Below are positions 1-9,915 of a DNA stretch of 24,159 nucleotides, piece after piece. The position numbers and the translations under genes were made by a program. Source of the DNA: Paramacrobiotus richtersi (taxonomy: Eukaryota > Tardigrada > Eutardigrada > Parachela > Macrobiotidae); NCBI GenBank assembly GCA_034698045.1, contig JAQGAU010000764.1, positions 1 to 24,159 on the forward strand, read 5' to 3'. A model generated the notes under the pieces. That model was not told the DNA's origin. It did no database searches and saw only the letters and a list, made by a program, of their open reading frames with translations. Numbering within the stretch: the first letter of the stretch is position 1; the number at the start of each line of letters is the position of its first letter.

Positions 1-1068
1 GGCCACCCCTTGCACTAGCACATAGTTAATAGTTTTATGACTGTGACTTTACCTTATAACTTCAGTTCTACTATGGCTATGCGCATCGATGCTGTGCGTT
101 GGTACAATAACAGCTATTTCGCCCGTTTTACAGTTACAAAAGTACCGATCGTTCCCTCACCGCCGGACGCTATTTGAAAGTTTTTAACGGTTGGATAGCT
201 GGGTTCAGCAAAAACTGTTTTATTTTACGTTACAACCGTCAGGAGAAATCTTCTTGTTAGATGAAAGGTACGGTAAGAAACTGAGTTATGTATATGTACA
301 CCCAGATAACCAACTTGTACTAACGTTGTATCACAACCCTCATTTTATAATGGAGCTTCTTGAACAGTACTCGTACTTATTGCTCTTATCGTTTTTTAAT
401 TTAAAAAGTTACACCGGTTCGGAAAGTTCACATAGAATTGTGTACCCAATATGAGTCGTTTAACTTTCTAGCAGCACAGTATGTTCAATTTCTGCAATAT
501 GTACGTATGACACTTTAATTTGGACAATGTTTCTACTACGGTCAAAAATGTGAAGCAGTCGTTATTTGTCCGATTTGTTCATAAAAAAGCAACCCACTCT
601 AATTAAGTTTACCCCGAAATAATGTGGCAGCGCAGAATATATTTTAAGGTATAATATAATAATTATTGTTAGGAACTTAGGATGCGCATTTAAGTTCCAC
701 TAAAAAGCTGGGCTATTGAGTGCATAATCTACAGAATTCGAAGGCTGCAGCCCACGCTACGAAACCACAGAACTTACTTAGATTCGCAACGACAGATTCT
801 GTGCAGTGCGCTGTATCACTAAGCGACGGATCGAACTGGTTTAAAGCAAGTACCGTACGTCGTTTCTCACAGCTGCAGTAGGTACAATATAGTACGCTGC
901 ATGCCACTGAAGCCAGACTGCCAGCTCACAAAATGTCGGTACAGTCTGTGCGTATCGGAGCGAACAGGATTAAAACTGAATTTTGATGTGGCATTTCCAA
1001 TTCCACATTACATGCGATAACGATACTTTTGATTCGTTTGGTGTTTGCCGCTAGTGTTTTCCCCGAAA
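1..1068. other. 5' flank of L1, no gene recognised
   Basis: There are only short open frames here (for example 191-454 on +, opening with TTG). They lack domain, signal or splice support. No TATA box is evident close to the L1 start, so the L1 promoter, if it has one, must lie in this stretch but cannot be pointed to. Confidence 0.4.
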
Positions 1069-1785
1069 ATGTGGCAAGAGCAACTTCAAGAACAAATAAA
1101 CATTGAATTCGGGCCACGCAAAAGCAGTCGCCGCCGTGAGCCACCAGTTCGCCTGCCGAACGAGCCTGAATCTGACGCGGTAGAAGTTCGTGGAGAAGAC
1201 GGGGGTTTCCAGCATGGAAGGACTGTCGACTGCGCGAAGGGGGGCTTGCTGATCAACTTTGAAGGCGAGGAAAAACCCCGCTTTGTACCCTTTGGTGAGA
1301 TTTATCTACAACGAGAATCCATGGAAAGGGACCTCGTAGTTCAAGGAACAGAGATCCCAGTGGAAGTGATGATGCGTCGGCACTCTAACAGGACCAGGGC
1401 GTGGTACCCGGGAACTCTGCTTGCTGAAGAGTGTCGATACGGATACGTCAGTTACTGTTTAGTCGACGCAGCGATGCCTGACGGTACCAGAATTGTTGTT
1501 GTCCCTGCAGGCCGGATCCGCAAACCATTAGCCCAGGATGTGTTGGAGACGTTGCGTGTTACTAGTGGGCATTTCATTAAGCAGAAACTATACCTGCCGA
1601 AAGTGTTCAGCCATGGTGCGGCTTTTGCAAAGGACATGTTGGCCGTTTTTAATAAGGACAGTCGGTTTGAATTAACTATCGATCGCACCCGGACCTTTAT
1701 CAGGGCAGTTGGCATGAAGCGCAAGTCAGTGACGTGTGTTCGAATCGGTTACGACATTGTTCCAAAGCGACAACAGAACCACGAT
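1069..1785 (+). CDS. L1 exon 1, FMRP N-terminal-like module
   Basis: It starts at the ATG at 1069; an in-frame TTG at 1045 is not needed. It holds the conserved EPESD then VEVRG opening of repeat 1, a PFGEI strand, the second repeat with WYPG followed by IVVVPAGRIR, and a KH0-like tail. Without splicing the frame continues 37 codons into the intron, to 1899. I infer FMRP-type Agenet/Tudor identity from motif order and spacing, not from a search. Confidence 0.75.
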
Positions 1786-2208
1786 GTAAGTCGTAACTCT
1801 AGAAAATTTAACCAAAACTGTTTTCGCTGTTCTTTTAATGTCACGCGAAAAGACTATATTCGACTGACTTCCCGGTTTTTGTTGTGTCATGGGGTGTAAC
1901 TACTGCAAATCCGCTTGAACATTTCGCTTGTGTAGAGACTGCAGCAGTTTAATTCACTTGTGCAAAATGAGGTTTATCAAGTGTGATATCATGTTGCACT
2001 TGCAATGATTTGGTAATACGGTGACCTTATGAGCGAATTCATCCAGAAATGTGGAATAATTGTAAAAATCAATAACAAGTTACATAAGTTGATCTTGAAA
2101 AAAATTTAAATAAATACTATAAATAAATAAATCGTCTAAACACTATAAGGTTCTGATCCGAACAAGTTCGTGTAGGCTTTGAATAACAGTTCATGGCTCT
2201 TGTTTTAG

Positions 2209-3079
2209 TCACATTCCTTGCGCGAAGTGCTGCTTAGAGCGGCAAACGACTGCATCACACCGAAAACATGCCTTAGAAAGCGGAAGTGGGCCGAGATTGA
2301 GTCCGAGTCGGAAACTGAGTCGGAGGCGGAAACTGAGTCGGAGGTGGAAACCGAGTCGGAAACTGAGTTAGAATCACAGCCAGCAGCGGAAACCGAACTT
2401 GATACTTCCACTTCAACCTCCGACATCAAGCTACTTCCCTCAAATATCCTGGCTTGCATATTCGAACAGTTTGACAGCGCCGAGCAGTGTCGTCTGCGTC
2501 GAGTGTGTGGTGCTTGGAATCACATTCTCACACGGTCGTACATCCTGCGAATGCATTACGCAAAGGGGAGACCGGGATTCATGTCAGTGGCAAGCCTGCA
2601 TCACGGCTGGACTTCGCGCACCAGAATTATTGTCAGCGCTTGTGTCGACGCCCCCGATGAGCCACTAGTGTTGTGGGCGTTTGCTCCGCACTCTTGTACA
2701 ACAGTGTCGGCATCTACCAGTTGAGACCATAATCCTGACCGATATGACTTGGGAAGTGGGAGCCGCCGGAAGCGAAGGCTTTGCGAATTTGTTTGCTTGT
2801 TTTGTTGAGGAGCTAAATGATATGAAGGCTGCGTGCCACAATCTACTGCTGCGCAATGTCGAAGTGAACATTTACAGCCGAGCTTCGCCACTGAAAGCTA
2901 CATTTGTGGACATTGTGGCCGCACGCATAAGTTAAAGTGGGTTGCTTTCCGTTAGCGACTTATGGACTCGGATGAATAACAGCTTGCCCGCTGTGGCCGA
3001 GGTACAGTGGCAGCAGTTATCGGATTGGATCACGGCCAGTGGCCAGCGACCTGAGCACGAGCAACGCAAAATTGCGGAT
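2209..3079 (+). pseudogene. L1 exon 2, F-box exon with frameshift and stop
   Basis: The acceptor tgttttag ends at 2208. The exon opens with SHSLREVLLRAA, then RKRKW, then an 18-bp-unit acidic repeat, then the F-box (LLPSNILACIFEQF ... RRVCGAWN). Frame is lost around 2672 and resumes two bases out of register. The remainder parallels L2 except for an inserted in-frame TAA at 2933. The last codons before gtaagt read KIAD, as in L2 (QIAD). Confidence 0.75.
2299..2364 (+). repeat. 18-bp coding tandem repeat (acidic Ser/Glu)
   Basis: Three 18-bp units, at 2299-2316, 2317-2334 and 2335-2352, follow the pattern GAGTCSGAGKYGGAAAC. A 12-bp partial unit follows. They encode alternating Glu/Ser/Thr just before the F-box. 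L2 carries a shorter version (about 7666-7690), so the array has expanded or contracted since the two copies split. Confidence 0.85.
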
Positions 3080-3329
3080 GTAAGTCTCCTGAGTTAACCA
3101 GTCAAGGGAAGTTCGAGCAATTAAAGAACCTAGTAAAAAACAGCATATCTATTACCGGCAAAATTAAGCTGCATGTTCGCTCGACTGCTTCCTATTAAAC
3201 CATGAACGCGGAATGAAAAATATAACCTCGGCACATTGACCTGAATTTGGTTCTTCTTCCCGCAGTCGCTGTGGCGGCTCACTCTGACTGGGTTTTTTGC
3301 TGGATTGCGAACTTGTCAGTTACTTGTAG

Positions 3330-3503
3330 GTCCTGAACGACAGGCAGAGCGGTGATCCACGGAATGATGTGCATTATCGCGGCCGCGAATGGACTGCGGC
3401 TAATCTGGATACTTTGGACTTGCGGAAACTCAGTAAACTGACCCTGCATAGTCTAGCGGCACTGAACAATTCGACGCCCCTGACGATTCCCCTCTCATGG
3501 TAA
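3330..3503 (+). CDS. L1 exon 3, conserved C-terminal tail
   Basis: 57 codons plus TAA follow the acceptor cttgtag. The pattern is SGDPR...HYRGREW then LDLRKLSKLTLHSL, ending PLSW-stop. All five copies share this tail, at 174 nt (177 in L5). It has leucine-rich character but is too short to assign to a domain. Confidence 0.7.
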   Translation, partial: VLNDRQSGDPRNDVHYRGREWTAANLDTLDLRKLSKLTLHSLAALNNSTPLTIPLSW

Positions 3504-4629
3504 CGCATCCTGGGCTGGTTGAGCAACATCCATACACTTCGGTCTTAACATTATGATTTGGGCGGGACGGATTGGAAATGGAATAGCGTTTCGCGACTTC
3601 ATTATCAGACCGTATATCTGCAATCGTTCGTTGCTTTTTTAAACCTACTTGAATTCAAACGTGTGCTGCATCTCCTTACCATTGACGTATTAAGCGAAAT
3701 AGTTTTTTTATTGTCAAAAATTTTGCTATGGATAACACTTATAACCGATCAATTCGGTTCATTTGTTACCGTCAATTTGTTCAAATTATTTGTTTGGGTA
3801 GTTTTGAACCTGAGTCCTCATTTAGTTCTGGTTATCATTTTTTATGAGTGTGTCTTGAAATTGTGCTATCGCGTATACGATGGCGGAAAATGTACATTAG
3901 TGTGTCCTGATATCACACGTTGTAACAGATATAACGGTCATACCTATCACGGTAGTGGACAACCGCGTCCGTAAATGCCGCATTCGCAATCGCATATATC
4001 TGTGTCCGTAAATGAAGTTGGACATAGCGTATGTTGTCCAGCAAATTACATATGTCATCGCGCAACCATTACCATACTGTCCGTAAAATGTATCACAGTG
4101 GAGCGTATAAAGTATACTATTTCCATACTGCTGGGACCAGGATGGAAATCACGGTTTCCTAATAATTTACACAGCTGCACTTAACTGTACGGTTAATTAC
4201 ACGCTGGCACTCTAGCCAAAAACTATTCATTTGAAATTTTGTGAAAACAATCCTCGACCTGCAATCTGCAAAATGGATCTCCCTTTCAACGTGAAACTTT
4301 TCATTTCGGAAATGGTCGCTACACAAGACAAACCGCCATCGCGATCACGGTACAACAATTCAAGACACACTCTATATGAGTGAGTTCAGAAGAGTATCAT
4401 TAAAGGGGTGCCCAGCGCGGCTGGTATCGGGTTACTGGGTGTTCAGCGGTTGACGCACAGTGCTCTATGCCATAACAAACTTTCGCCCCTCTAAAAATAT
4501 TAGTGTATAGTCCCAGGAGCAGTCCTTTTATACCGTTCGCTTTTGAATCACGTTCGGAAATTTTGAAACGCCGGAGGTGTAGGTTATCGACAGGTGTTAT
4601 TGTATACTAATTGCAATGCTGGCATATAA
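3504..4629. other. Spacer with a long degenerate open frame, no firm gene
   Basis: One frame is open from 3558 to 3974 and again from 3975 to 4184 after a single TAA. It has a hydrophobic stretch, then a Cys-containing part (CTLVC, later CCPANYIC). There is no ATG start or clear splice pattern. The motif GTCCGTAAATG is repeated at about 3967 and 4004, with a variant near 4080. I cannot call a gene; it could be a decayed exon of a Cys-rich secreted protein. Confidence 0.25.
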
Positions 4630-4808
4630 CATTTAGGGCTGCACGAAACCAGTCAGCAAAAGAAATAATCTAAAACTGCACTCCGTAAATTAGGACTACA
4701 GTTCAAATGACGGATGTAAACATGGCAATGGACGCTGTTATCAGCGGAAACCGGGCGCTAATTGGAACCGAATTCCTGACAACATTACTGAGCTTAGTCT
4801 TACAATGA
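4630..4808 (+). repeat. Diverged duplicate of 9855-10020, with short ORF 4707-4808
   Basis: This stretch aligns with 9855-10020, including the 5' flank before each ATG. The ORF 4707-4808 (33 codons plus TGA) opens MTDVNMA and matches the 9916 ORF without indels over 29 codons, about 16 of them identical. A TATA-like sequence (tttatacc, about 4526-4533) lies at a spacing similar to that of the TATA box before the 9916 ORF. It is either a small gene pair or a duplicated 3' flank of a knottin-type gene. Confidence 0.4.
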
Positions 4809-5507
4809 TCATTAAACAATAACAGCCATACGGTAATTAGCACCTGTCTCCTGAACAGTTTCGTACACGATTCAGTTAAGCCTGTGTAGTTAGGTAATCT
4901 ATTCCCAGGCCTGGCGATCTTTTCTCAGGCCTGGCCTGGCTTCGCATTCTTTTTTTTACTGGTCCTGAGTCTGATTGCAATGATGGTATAAGGGACTTTT
5001 TCCCAAGTGTGAAGCATATTGTGCGTAGATGTCACACCAGTAGAGAACTTTCTTAATACCTGCATTGCATAACTTACGTTAATAATGAGTAATTAATTCG
5101 TACAAGGCGCTCGAAAACCGTGGTCTATCCCATCGGCCTTTTTGATCAGGAAGACGTAGGAAGTCAGACCAGCGAATCTCTGCTGCCGTACCGGTTAGCT
5201 CTCAAACGGGTCCAAAAACCTGATATAGCCAGGCTGAAATTCGAAATAAGCAGGACACATGTAGGGTGAACCCTCAACAATCTTTATCTGTACCCCGATT
5301 CGTCTGATGAAGGCTGTAACTTAACGAGATTCACCTTGAACTTACGCAAGAGACACTCGTTATTTTCCATTTTCCCAGTGTTATTTGTGCAGTGATCGAG
5401 ACTTATTTACAGTGTTACTTGTCTCTGACCTTGTGCAGCAGATGCTACGTGAGAAACTTATTGATCAAAATGTTATGAACAAGTCCGGAAAACCAGCCAC
5501 AAACAAT
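4809..5507. other. Spacer, nothing recognised
   Basis: No supported gene is visible. The 9-mer CAGGCCTGG and an overlapping CCTGG run recur around 4905-4941. An AATAAG-like signal on the minus strand near 5455-5461 could serve the cystatin-like gene. Confidence 0.3.
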
Positions 5508-6146
5508 TTAAATCTTTTGTTTGCGTTCTTTTCCGCATGTGTACTGCGACGGCTCATCCCATAGCGTCAGGGTGCTCTTCACTGGACGCTGCGTTTGATT
5601 GACATCCTTCAAATTGAACACTCCCGCTTGCAGTTGGTCGATGGTAAGATCCACGTAAAATTTGCCGGTATCTGTGCGAACCTATACCAGAAATGAACAG
5701 TAAGATGCCGCACTGAAGGCTTTTAATATGAATCGAAATTTGATTTCAGACTGACTCGTATTATGTACGACGTTGAATTCAGCTGTCCTCGACTGTAATC
5801 GTAATCCACCGGGATGAATGTACTATTGGCTTCCATCTTCAGTTTGGCAGCAATGTCGTTGGACACCTTAAAACAACCATTGTACAAATGACAGTCACTG
5901 CGTATACACTAATCTACCGTCATAATCTACCGTGATAAAAATGATATTACTTACCGCATCTACGGCTCTTTTCATAACCGTCTCGTTTCCACATTTCAGA
6001 GCAGCAGCAGTCCAAGTGAAAGCAACAACGAGAAAACTAATACAAAATTGTTGATAAAGAATACATGTTATGTTGTTCTTAGCTATTTCATGCAGCACAA
6101 AACTTGAAATCGCAAGTTGGACTTACAGATAGATAATTAGTGCCAT
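5508..6146 (-). CDS. Secreted cystatin-like protein (4 exons)
   Basis: Minus-strand exons are 6146-6127, 6036-5955, 5866-5756 and 5681-5508, giving 128 residues. Junction phases agree (20+82 nt, then 111, then 174 including TAA). Exon 1 has an ATG that, joined to exon 2, gives a hydrophobic signal peptide ending near TAAALKC. The mature part has an amphipathic helix-like segment (MKRAVDA/VSNDIAAKL) and then a strand-hairpin-strand (STSYIIR/VRTDTGKFYVDLTI). That order matches a cystatin or stefin. The inhibitory Q-x-V-x-G hairpin is degenerate here (about RGQLNS), so protease inhibition is uncertain. Two Cys remain in the mature region, one near each end. In the cystatin family such proteins inhibit papain-like cysteine proteases. 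The third donor is GTCAGT. The identification is by eye. Confidence 0.65.
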
Positions 6147-6240
6147 GACACTGAAACCTTGGTCGGATGAGATAAACTATAATGCTAAAAAATGTGTCAC
6201 TGTGCTAACTGACGCTTGTTAACGCGAATCAACGGAAATA

Positions 6241-6247
6241 TTATATA
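6241..6247 (-). promoter_or_regulatory. TATA box of the cystatin-like gene
   Basis: TATATAA on the minus strand lies 95 bp before the ATG at 6146, consistent with transcription starting near 6212. Confidence 0.5.
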
Positions 6248-6495
6248 GTCCCGCTTGTCAAATTTATACAACAAGTGATTCCGGCACTTGACCTTGCTAA
6301 AAATTAACATTATTTAGCCTTCCAGATTGAAGTGAGTTGCACAAGCGAGCGCGAAGCAGTGAATAGTTCACTCATAATAACTCACAATTACCAAAATTTT
6401 CGGGCGAACAAACAACTGTGGTTACCATTTTACAGCATAACAAAATGATCAAATACGGTTCTGATCACATAGAATAACAAGAAATAGATTGACCT

Positions 6496-6720
6496 TTACC
6501 AATTCATTGTCATCATAAGCAGCAAAGAGTGGTATTTTCTGCCTGAGTTGGTGATTATTTCGAGAAACACAACTGCTTTGCTAACTCCTCTCACTATGTG
6601 GCCCGGTACCACTGAAATACCCGGCAATCGAGCAGCCCGGTCCTTGTTTACTGGGACGTAGTTATTCAAGTCCCGCACACATAATTCGAAGAAATTGTCG
6701 CTTCCACTTGACAGCTGCAC
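6496..6720 (-). pseudogene. Cystatin-like exon or remnant
   Basis: This open frame has a GTG at its 5' end and so is probably part of an exon, without its own start. It contains PGHIVRGVSKAVVFLEI followed by TNSGRKY. That resembles the cystatin Q-x-V-x-G loop (here H-I-V-R-G) and the next strand, and parallels YIIR/VRTDTGKFY of the neighbouring gene. It ends at TAA (6496-6498). No signal-peptide exon was found upstream. It is either a partial duplicate or the terminal exon of an unresolved gene. Confidence 0.4.
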
Positions 6721-7034
6721 ACTCCTCGGACATAAACTGACAGGATGTCCTTGTATCTACTGAAGTGTGCTGCATTGACTATTAAATGCGAAACTTGATT
6801 TTAAAAAACGAGGGTGCTAGCTGACATTGTACAACCATGTTCAACTTCAGAGAAATCGTCCTTTCGATATACTTTTGGCAACCGTGGTTACAATTCGATA
6901 GCAGAACGAACGATCGGCACATTTGTCATTTTCCGCGGTAAAACGTGTGTTCACTCGCTTATTGTATCCCATCTGGGAATACGGTGCACGTCGGCGAGCG
7001 CCATCGTCGCCATGCCAAGAATTATTTTTAATTA
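6721..7034. other. Spacer, nothing firm
   Basis: No supported gene. A 20-bp imperfect palindrome lies near 6983-7002 (GGTGCACGTCGGCGAGCGCC), whose two strands encode nearly the same residues. The open frames on both strands here come from that symmetry. Confidence 0.3.
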
Positions 7035-7264
7035 TCAATAGGTGTTCGATCTTCTCGCATCTCATATGGGAGACGCGTGAAAGTGCTCAGAACAGAGTTC
7101 TTACTAAGTCTACAAAGGGTTTCATCTGCATAACAATGTAAATAAGCATCCCGCCTAGCAGTCCACAGTCACCTCATAATTTTGACAAAACTTGTCAGTC
7201 GGCAAAATTCCAGTGAAGATGCGGCAGATATCTGTATATAGGCAAGCGTTCGTTCTTACCAGTT
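7035..7264. repeat. 230-bp direct repeat, copy 1
   Basis: Compared by eye, it is identical base for base to 12849-13078 (offset 5814), while the flanks do not match. It lies where exon 1 of L2 would be expected to have been. No terminal inverted repeats or coding capacity are seen, so it is probably a short non-autonomous mobile element or a recent segmental copy. Confidence 0.9.
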
Positions 7265-7577
7265 GCCAGTTTTTTACATTCAGTACAAATGGTGATAAGT
7301 TATGTTTATATGAATTACTGGCGTATATATGCACTGACCTATTATCCACGCTACTGAATCATACCCTTTTGAGGCTTTGCCTCTGAGCTGACGGTGCGGA
7401 GCCGATTCGTAGAAACGACTCTTCTGTCCAGTATATTCATCTCAAAATCGTGACTAATCATATTCTCGATTCAACTGAACTTGAATTCCCGCTTTGACTT
7501 GTTTTATTTCCGAACTGTGGCGTATTACAGGCGTTCAATTGATATCAACAGATGACAGCTTCTGTCCATTTCTTTAG
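7265..7577 (+). other. Residual L2 intron-1-type sequence or upstream region
   Basis: It ends in a good acceptor (catttctttag, 7567-7577) like that of L1, but no exon 1 or donor can be found upstream. If L2 is still transcribed, its promoter must lie here or within the repeat. Confidence 0.4.
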
Positions 7578-8408
7578 CCACATTCTTTGCGCCGAGTCCT
7601 ACTCATGGCCGCAGACGATTGCGTTACACCGGAAATGCTGGAAAAGAAGCGGAAGCTGTCGGAGACTGACTCCGAGTCGGAAACAGAGTCGATGCCTGAG
7701 TTAGAATCACCTTCAGCGGTGGAAACCGAAACTGATACTTCCACCGCAACAGGCGACATCGAGCTACTTCCCTCAAATATCCTAACTTGCGTATTCGAAC
7801 TGTTCAACAGCGTCGAACAGTGCCATCTGCGTCAAGTGTGTGCTGTGTGGAATCTCATCCTCACACGGTTGTATATCGTGCGCGTGCGATACGAAGACAA
7901 GAGACAGGATGTCATGTCGGTGGCCAGCCTGCATCATGGCTGGGCTTTACGCACCCGAATCATTGTCAACGCGGGCGTGCACGCCCCCTACGAGGCATTA
8001 CTGTGTGGTGGGCGTTTGTTCCGGACTCTTGTGCAGCAGTGCCGGCATCTTCCCGTAGAGACCCTTATCCTGACCGATATCACGTGGAAAGCGACAACTG
8101 ACGGAAGCGAACACTTTGCGAACATATTTGCGTGTTTTGTTGAGGAGCTGAATGATATGACAGTTGCTTGTCACAATCTGCTACTGCGCAACGTCAAGGT
8201 GATCTTCAACTGCCGATCTTGGCCACTAAACCCAGTCTTTGGGCATATTGTGACAGCACGCACCAGTGGGTTACTTTCTGTCAGCGGTGTATGGACGCGG
8301 ATGATCGAAAGCCTCCCCGATCTGACCGAGATACAATGGCAACAGCTATCGGATTGGATGGCTGCCAGTCTCCAGCGACCTGAGTACCAGCAGCTACAAA
8401 TTGCGGAT
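7578..8408 (+). CDS. L2 F-box exon (exon 2 equivalent), intact
   Basis: 831 nt, open from acceptor to donor. It serves as the reference for reading the broken L1 exon. The F-box is at roughly residues 55-90 of the exon. Confidence 0.8.
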
Positions 8409-8841
8409 GTAAGTCACTAAAGTCAGCTCTGAGTAGACAGTCGGCTTTTTGGTCGGATACAAAGATTATATCAATAAACAGCAGGTTACCGGCAAGATTA
8501 CGCCGTATGCCTGCTCGACAGCCTTGCTGATAACTAGAGTGCGCAAAGAAAACTAACCTGGTCACAAAGTAACTTTATCTGTAGTTTTTTTTTCATTTTG
8601 CACTCGCAGTGGCGGCTTACTAACGACTGGGTGTTCAGTCATCTTGCATATTGTCAATCTCTTGCAGATCCTCGACAACATGCAGAGTGGTGATCCACGG
8701 GAAGCTGCGCACTACCGTGGACGCGAATGGACTCCGGCCGACCTGGCCACTTTAGATTTGCGGAAATTGAGCAAACTAACGCTGCACTGTCTAGCTGCGC
8801 TGGAGAATTGGATCACTATAACGATTCCGCTTTCGTGGTAA
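7578..8841 (+). CDS. L2: F-box gene copy lacking the FMRP-like exon
   Basis: Two intact exons are present: 7578-8408 (277 codons) and 8668-8841 (57 codons plus TAA). Intron 8409-8667 runs gtaagt...cttgcag at phase 0. The first opens after an acceptor with PHSLRRVLLMAA, then KKRKLSE, a short acidic Ser/Glu stretch, an F-box (LLPSNILTCVFELF ... RQVCAVWN) and the conserved region SVASLHHGW, GGRLFRTL, VEELNDM, QLSDW. No Tudor/KH0 exon is found upstream. An internal ATG at 7605 would give an F-box-only protein of 325 residues. F-box proteins normally bridge SKP1 of an SCF ubiquitin ligase to substrates; the substrate-binding part here is unknown. It is either a 5'-truncated pseudogene or a derived F-box-only gene. 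A candidate poly(A) signal is AATAAA at 9183. Confidence 0.65.
8668..8841 (+). CDS. L2 C-terminal exon, intact
   Basis: The sequence opens ILDNMQSGDPRE and ends IPLSW then TAA at 8839-8841. Acceptor is cttgcag at 8661-8667. Confidence 0.75.
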   Translation: MLDNMQSGDPREAAHYRGREWTPADLATLDLRKLSKLTLHCLAALENWITITIPLSW

Positions 8842-9732
8842 CACATGGTGGATTGGTTGGATGGCTTATAATGTCCATTTTACTGAGTTCAGTTTCAGTG
8901 CCCAAGGTTGGGTGGTACCGCCGGGACAGATAAACCTTGAATGGCAGTTCACGATTTATATGACTGTGCCTTCTGTATTCTGTCGGTAATTCACTAATGT
9001 TGTTTGTTTGTTTGTTGCCAATTCCTAATATCTCAAATTTCTTATATTTCTATCTCTAATATTTTTACTTTTCAAAGCCTAAATGATAACATCGAGTTGA
9101 TATTTTTCTTTAGTACAATGTTAGAAAAAGTGCCCAAAACTGGGGTGTGCCGCTAACGGAGATTCTTCTTCACTCATCGGGTAATAAACATGTCGGCTGT
9201 TTATTTGTTAAACAGGTCGCTCATTCTAGTAATCCGTGTGCCGAATGTCTGTTGGCGCGCGAGTTTTCTCAAAGAAATACGCCGGGTTACAGATCGATAT
9301 GGTCTAAAATTAGGTCACAGTGGTGGAAGATGTTGAAGATCTGCATGAACAACGTAAAGGACGCAGATGTCCTGATACTCGCGAAAGATATGAGGTCCCG
9401 TTACACAGAAAATGTTCGCAATATGTACCAAGGACTTCGTAAACAATGTTCGCTAAACTATTTGCTCACTGGAAAATGGAAAACTGTTCGAACTGAACTG
9501 AAACTGACTGAACAATCAGAAACATGCGACTCGGTGCTGATCGAATGGAAAGCAAGTTTTTGAGTGCTGAAACCGTTCTTCATTTAAGTTAACAGTTCAA
9601 CGACTGGATGTATTTAATTTCATGCTCTAAGCACCGCAATGTCGAAATCTTAATTGAAAATGGAAAACTGCCCTTTGACTTTTCGTTGTGTTACAATGGA
9701 GTATAGCATATTACCGGCTGTTGATTTTCCAG
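8842..9732 (+). other. Spacer with one unrecognised open frame (9147-9563)
   Basis: The frame 9147-9563 (138 codons, opens with GTG, so its start is doubtful) has paired Cys (NPCAECL) and a Trp/Lys-rich middle but no family I recognise. A (GTTT)n microsatellite lies at about 9000-9017. AATAAA at 9183-9188 may end the L2 transcript, which would make the frame partly downstream noise. Confidence 0.25.
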
Positions 9733-9739
9733 TATAAAA
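9733..9739 (+). promoter_or_regulatory. TATA box upstream of short ORF 9916
   Basis: TATAAAA is an excellent TATA match, 183 bp before the ATG at 9916. The upstream duplicate near 4530 keeps a TATA-like sequence at a comparable distance. Confidence 0.45.
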
Positions 9740-9915
9740 AGATCATGCGACGGCGTTTTCGACTTTGGCGAATCTAGTGGTGTTGTCGGTTTTTCAAGAT
9801 TCGGTTTGGTTGTTTGGGTTTCTGTACCGCGTCTTAAAGATCTTTGACATCAAAACGCACAAAATCTAGCAGCAACAAATTATCGAGAATTATCGTCGGT
9901 TAGATTAAAACTACA

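Larger units (their letters stand above)
1069..3503 (+). pseudogene. L1: FMRP-NTD-like/F-box fusion gene, F-box exon broken
   Basis: This is a three-exon member of the local family: exon 1 1069-1785, exon 2 2209-3079, exon 3 3330-3503. Introns run gtaagt...tttag (1786-2208) and gtaagt...tgtag (3080-3329), both at phase 0. Exon 1 encodes an intact FMRP-like Tudor-Tudor-KH0 module of 239 codons. Exon 2 encodes an acidic Ser/Glu repeat and an F-box. It then loses frame near 2672 through a 2-nt deletion relative to L2, and meets TAA at 2933-2935 within a 6-nt insertion. After that stop the frame is open to the donor. Exon 2 is 871 nt, i.e. 3n+1, which fits a net loss of 2 nt. Exon 3 is intact. 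A full fusion protein cannot be made from this copy. Exon 1 alone, reading into the intron to 1899, or a truncated F-box form remain possible. L2 is the closest relative: intron 2 and the acidic repeat are shared. Confidence 0.75.

Noticed and set aside
2205..2459. Minus-strand Ser/Val-rich frame over L1
   Set aside because: Antisense shadow of the 18-bp Glu/Ser repeat.
5895..6098. GTG-started 67-codon frame as the cystatin start
   Set aside because: An ATG exon at 6146-6127 splices in phase to 6036 and gives a proper signal peptide.
9147..9563. 138-codon frame as a real gene
   Set aside because: No ATG start, domain, paralogue or splice support; it overlaps the likely L2 3' end. Left as unrecognised.
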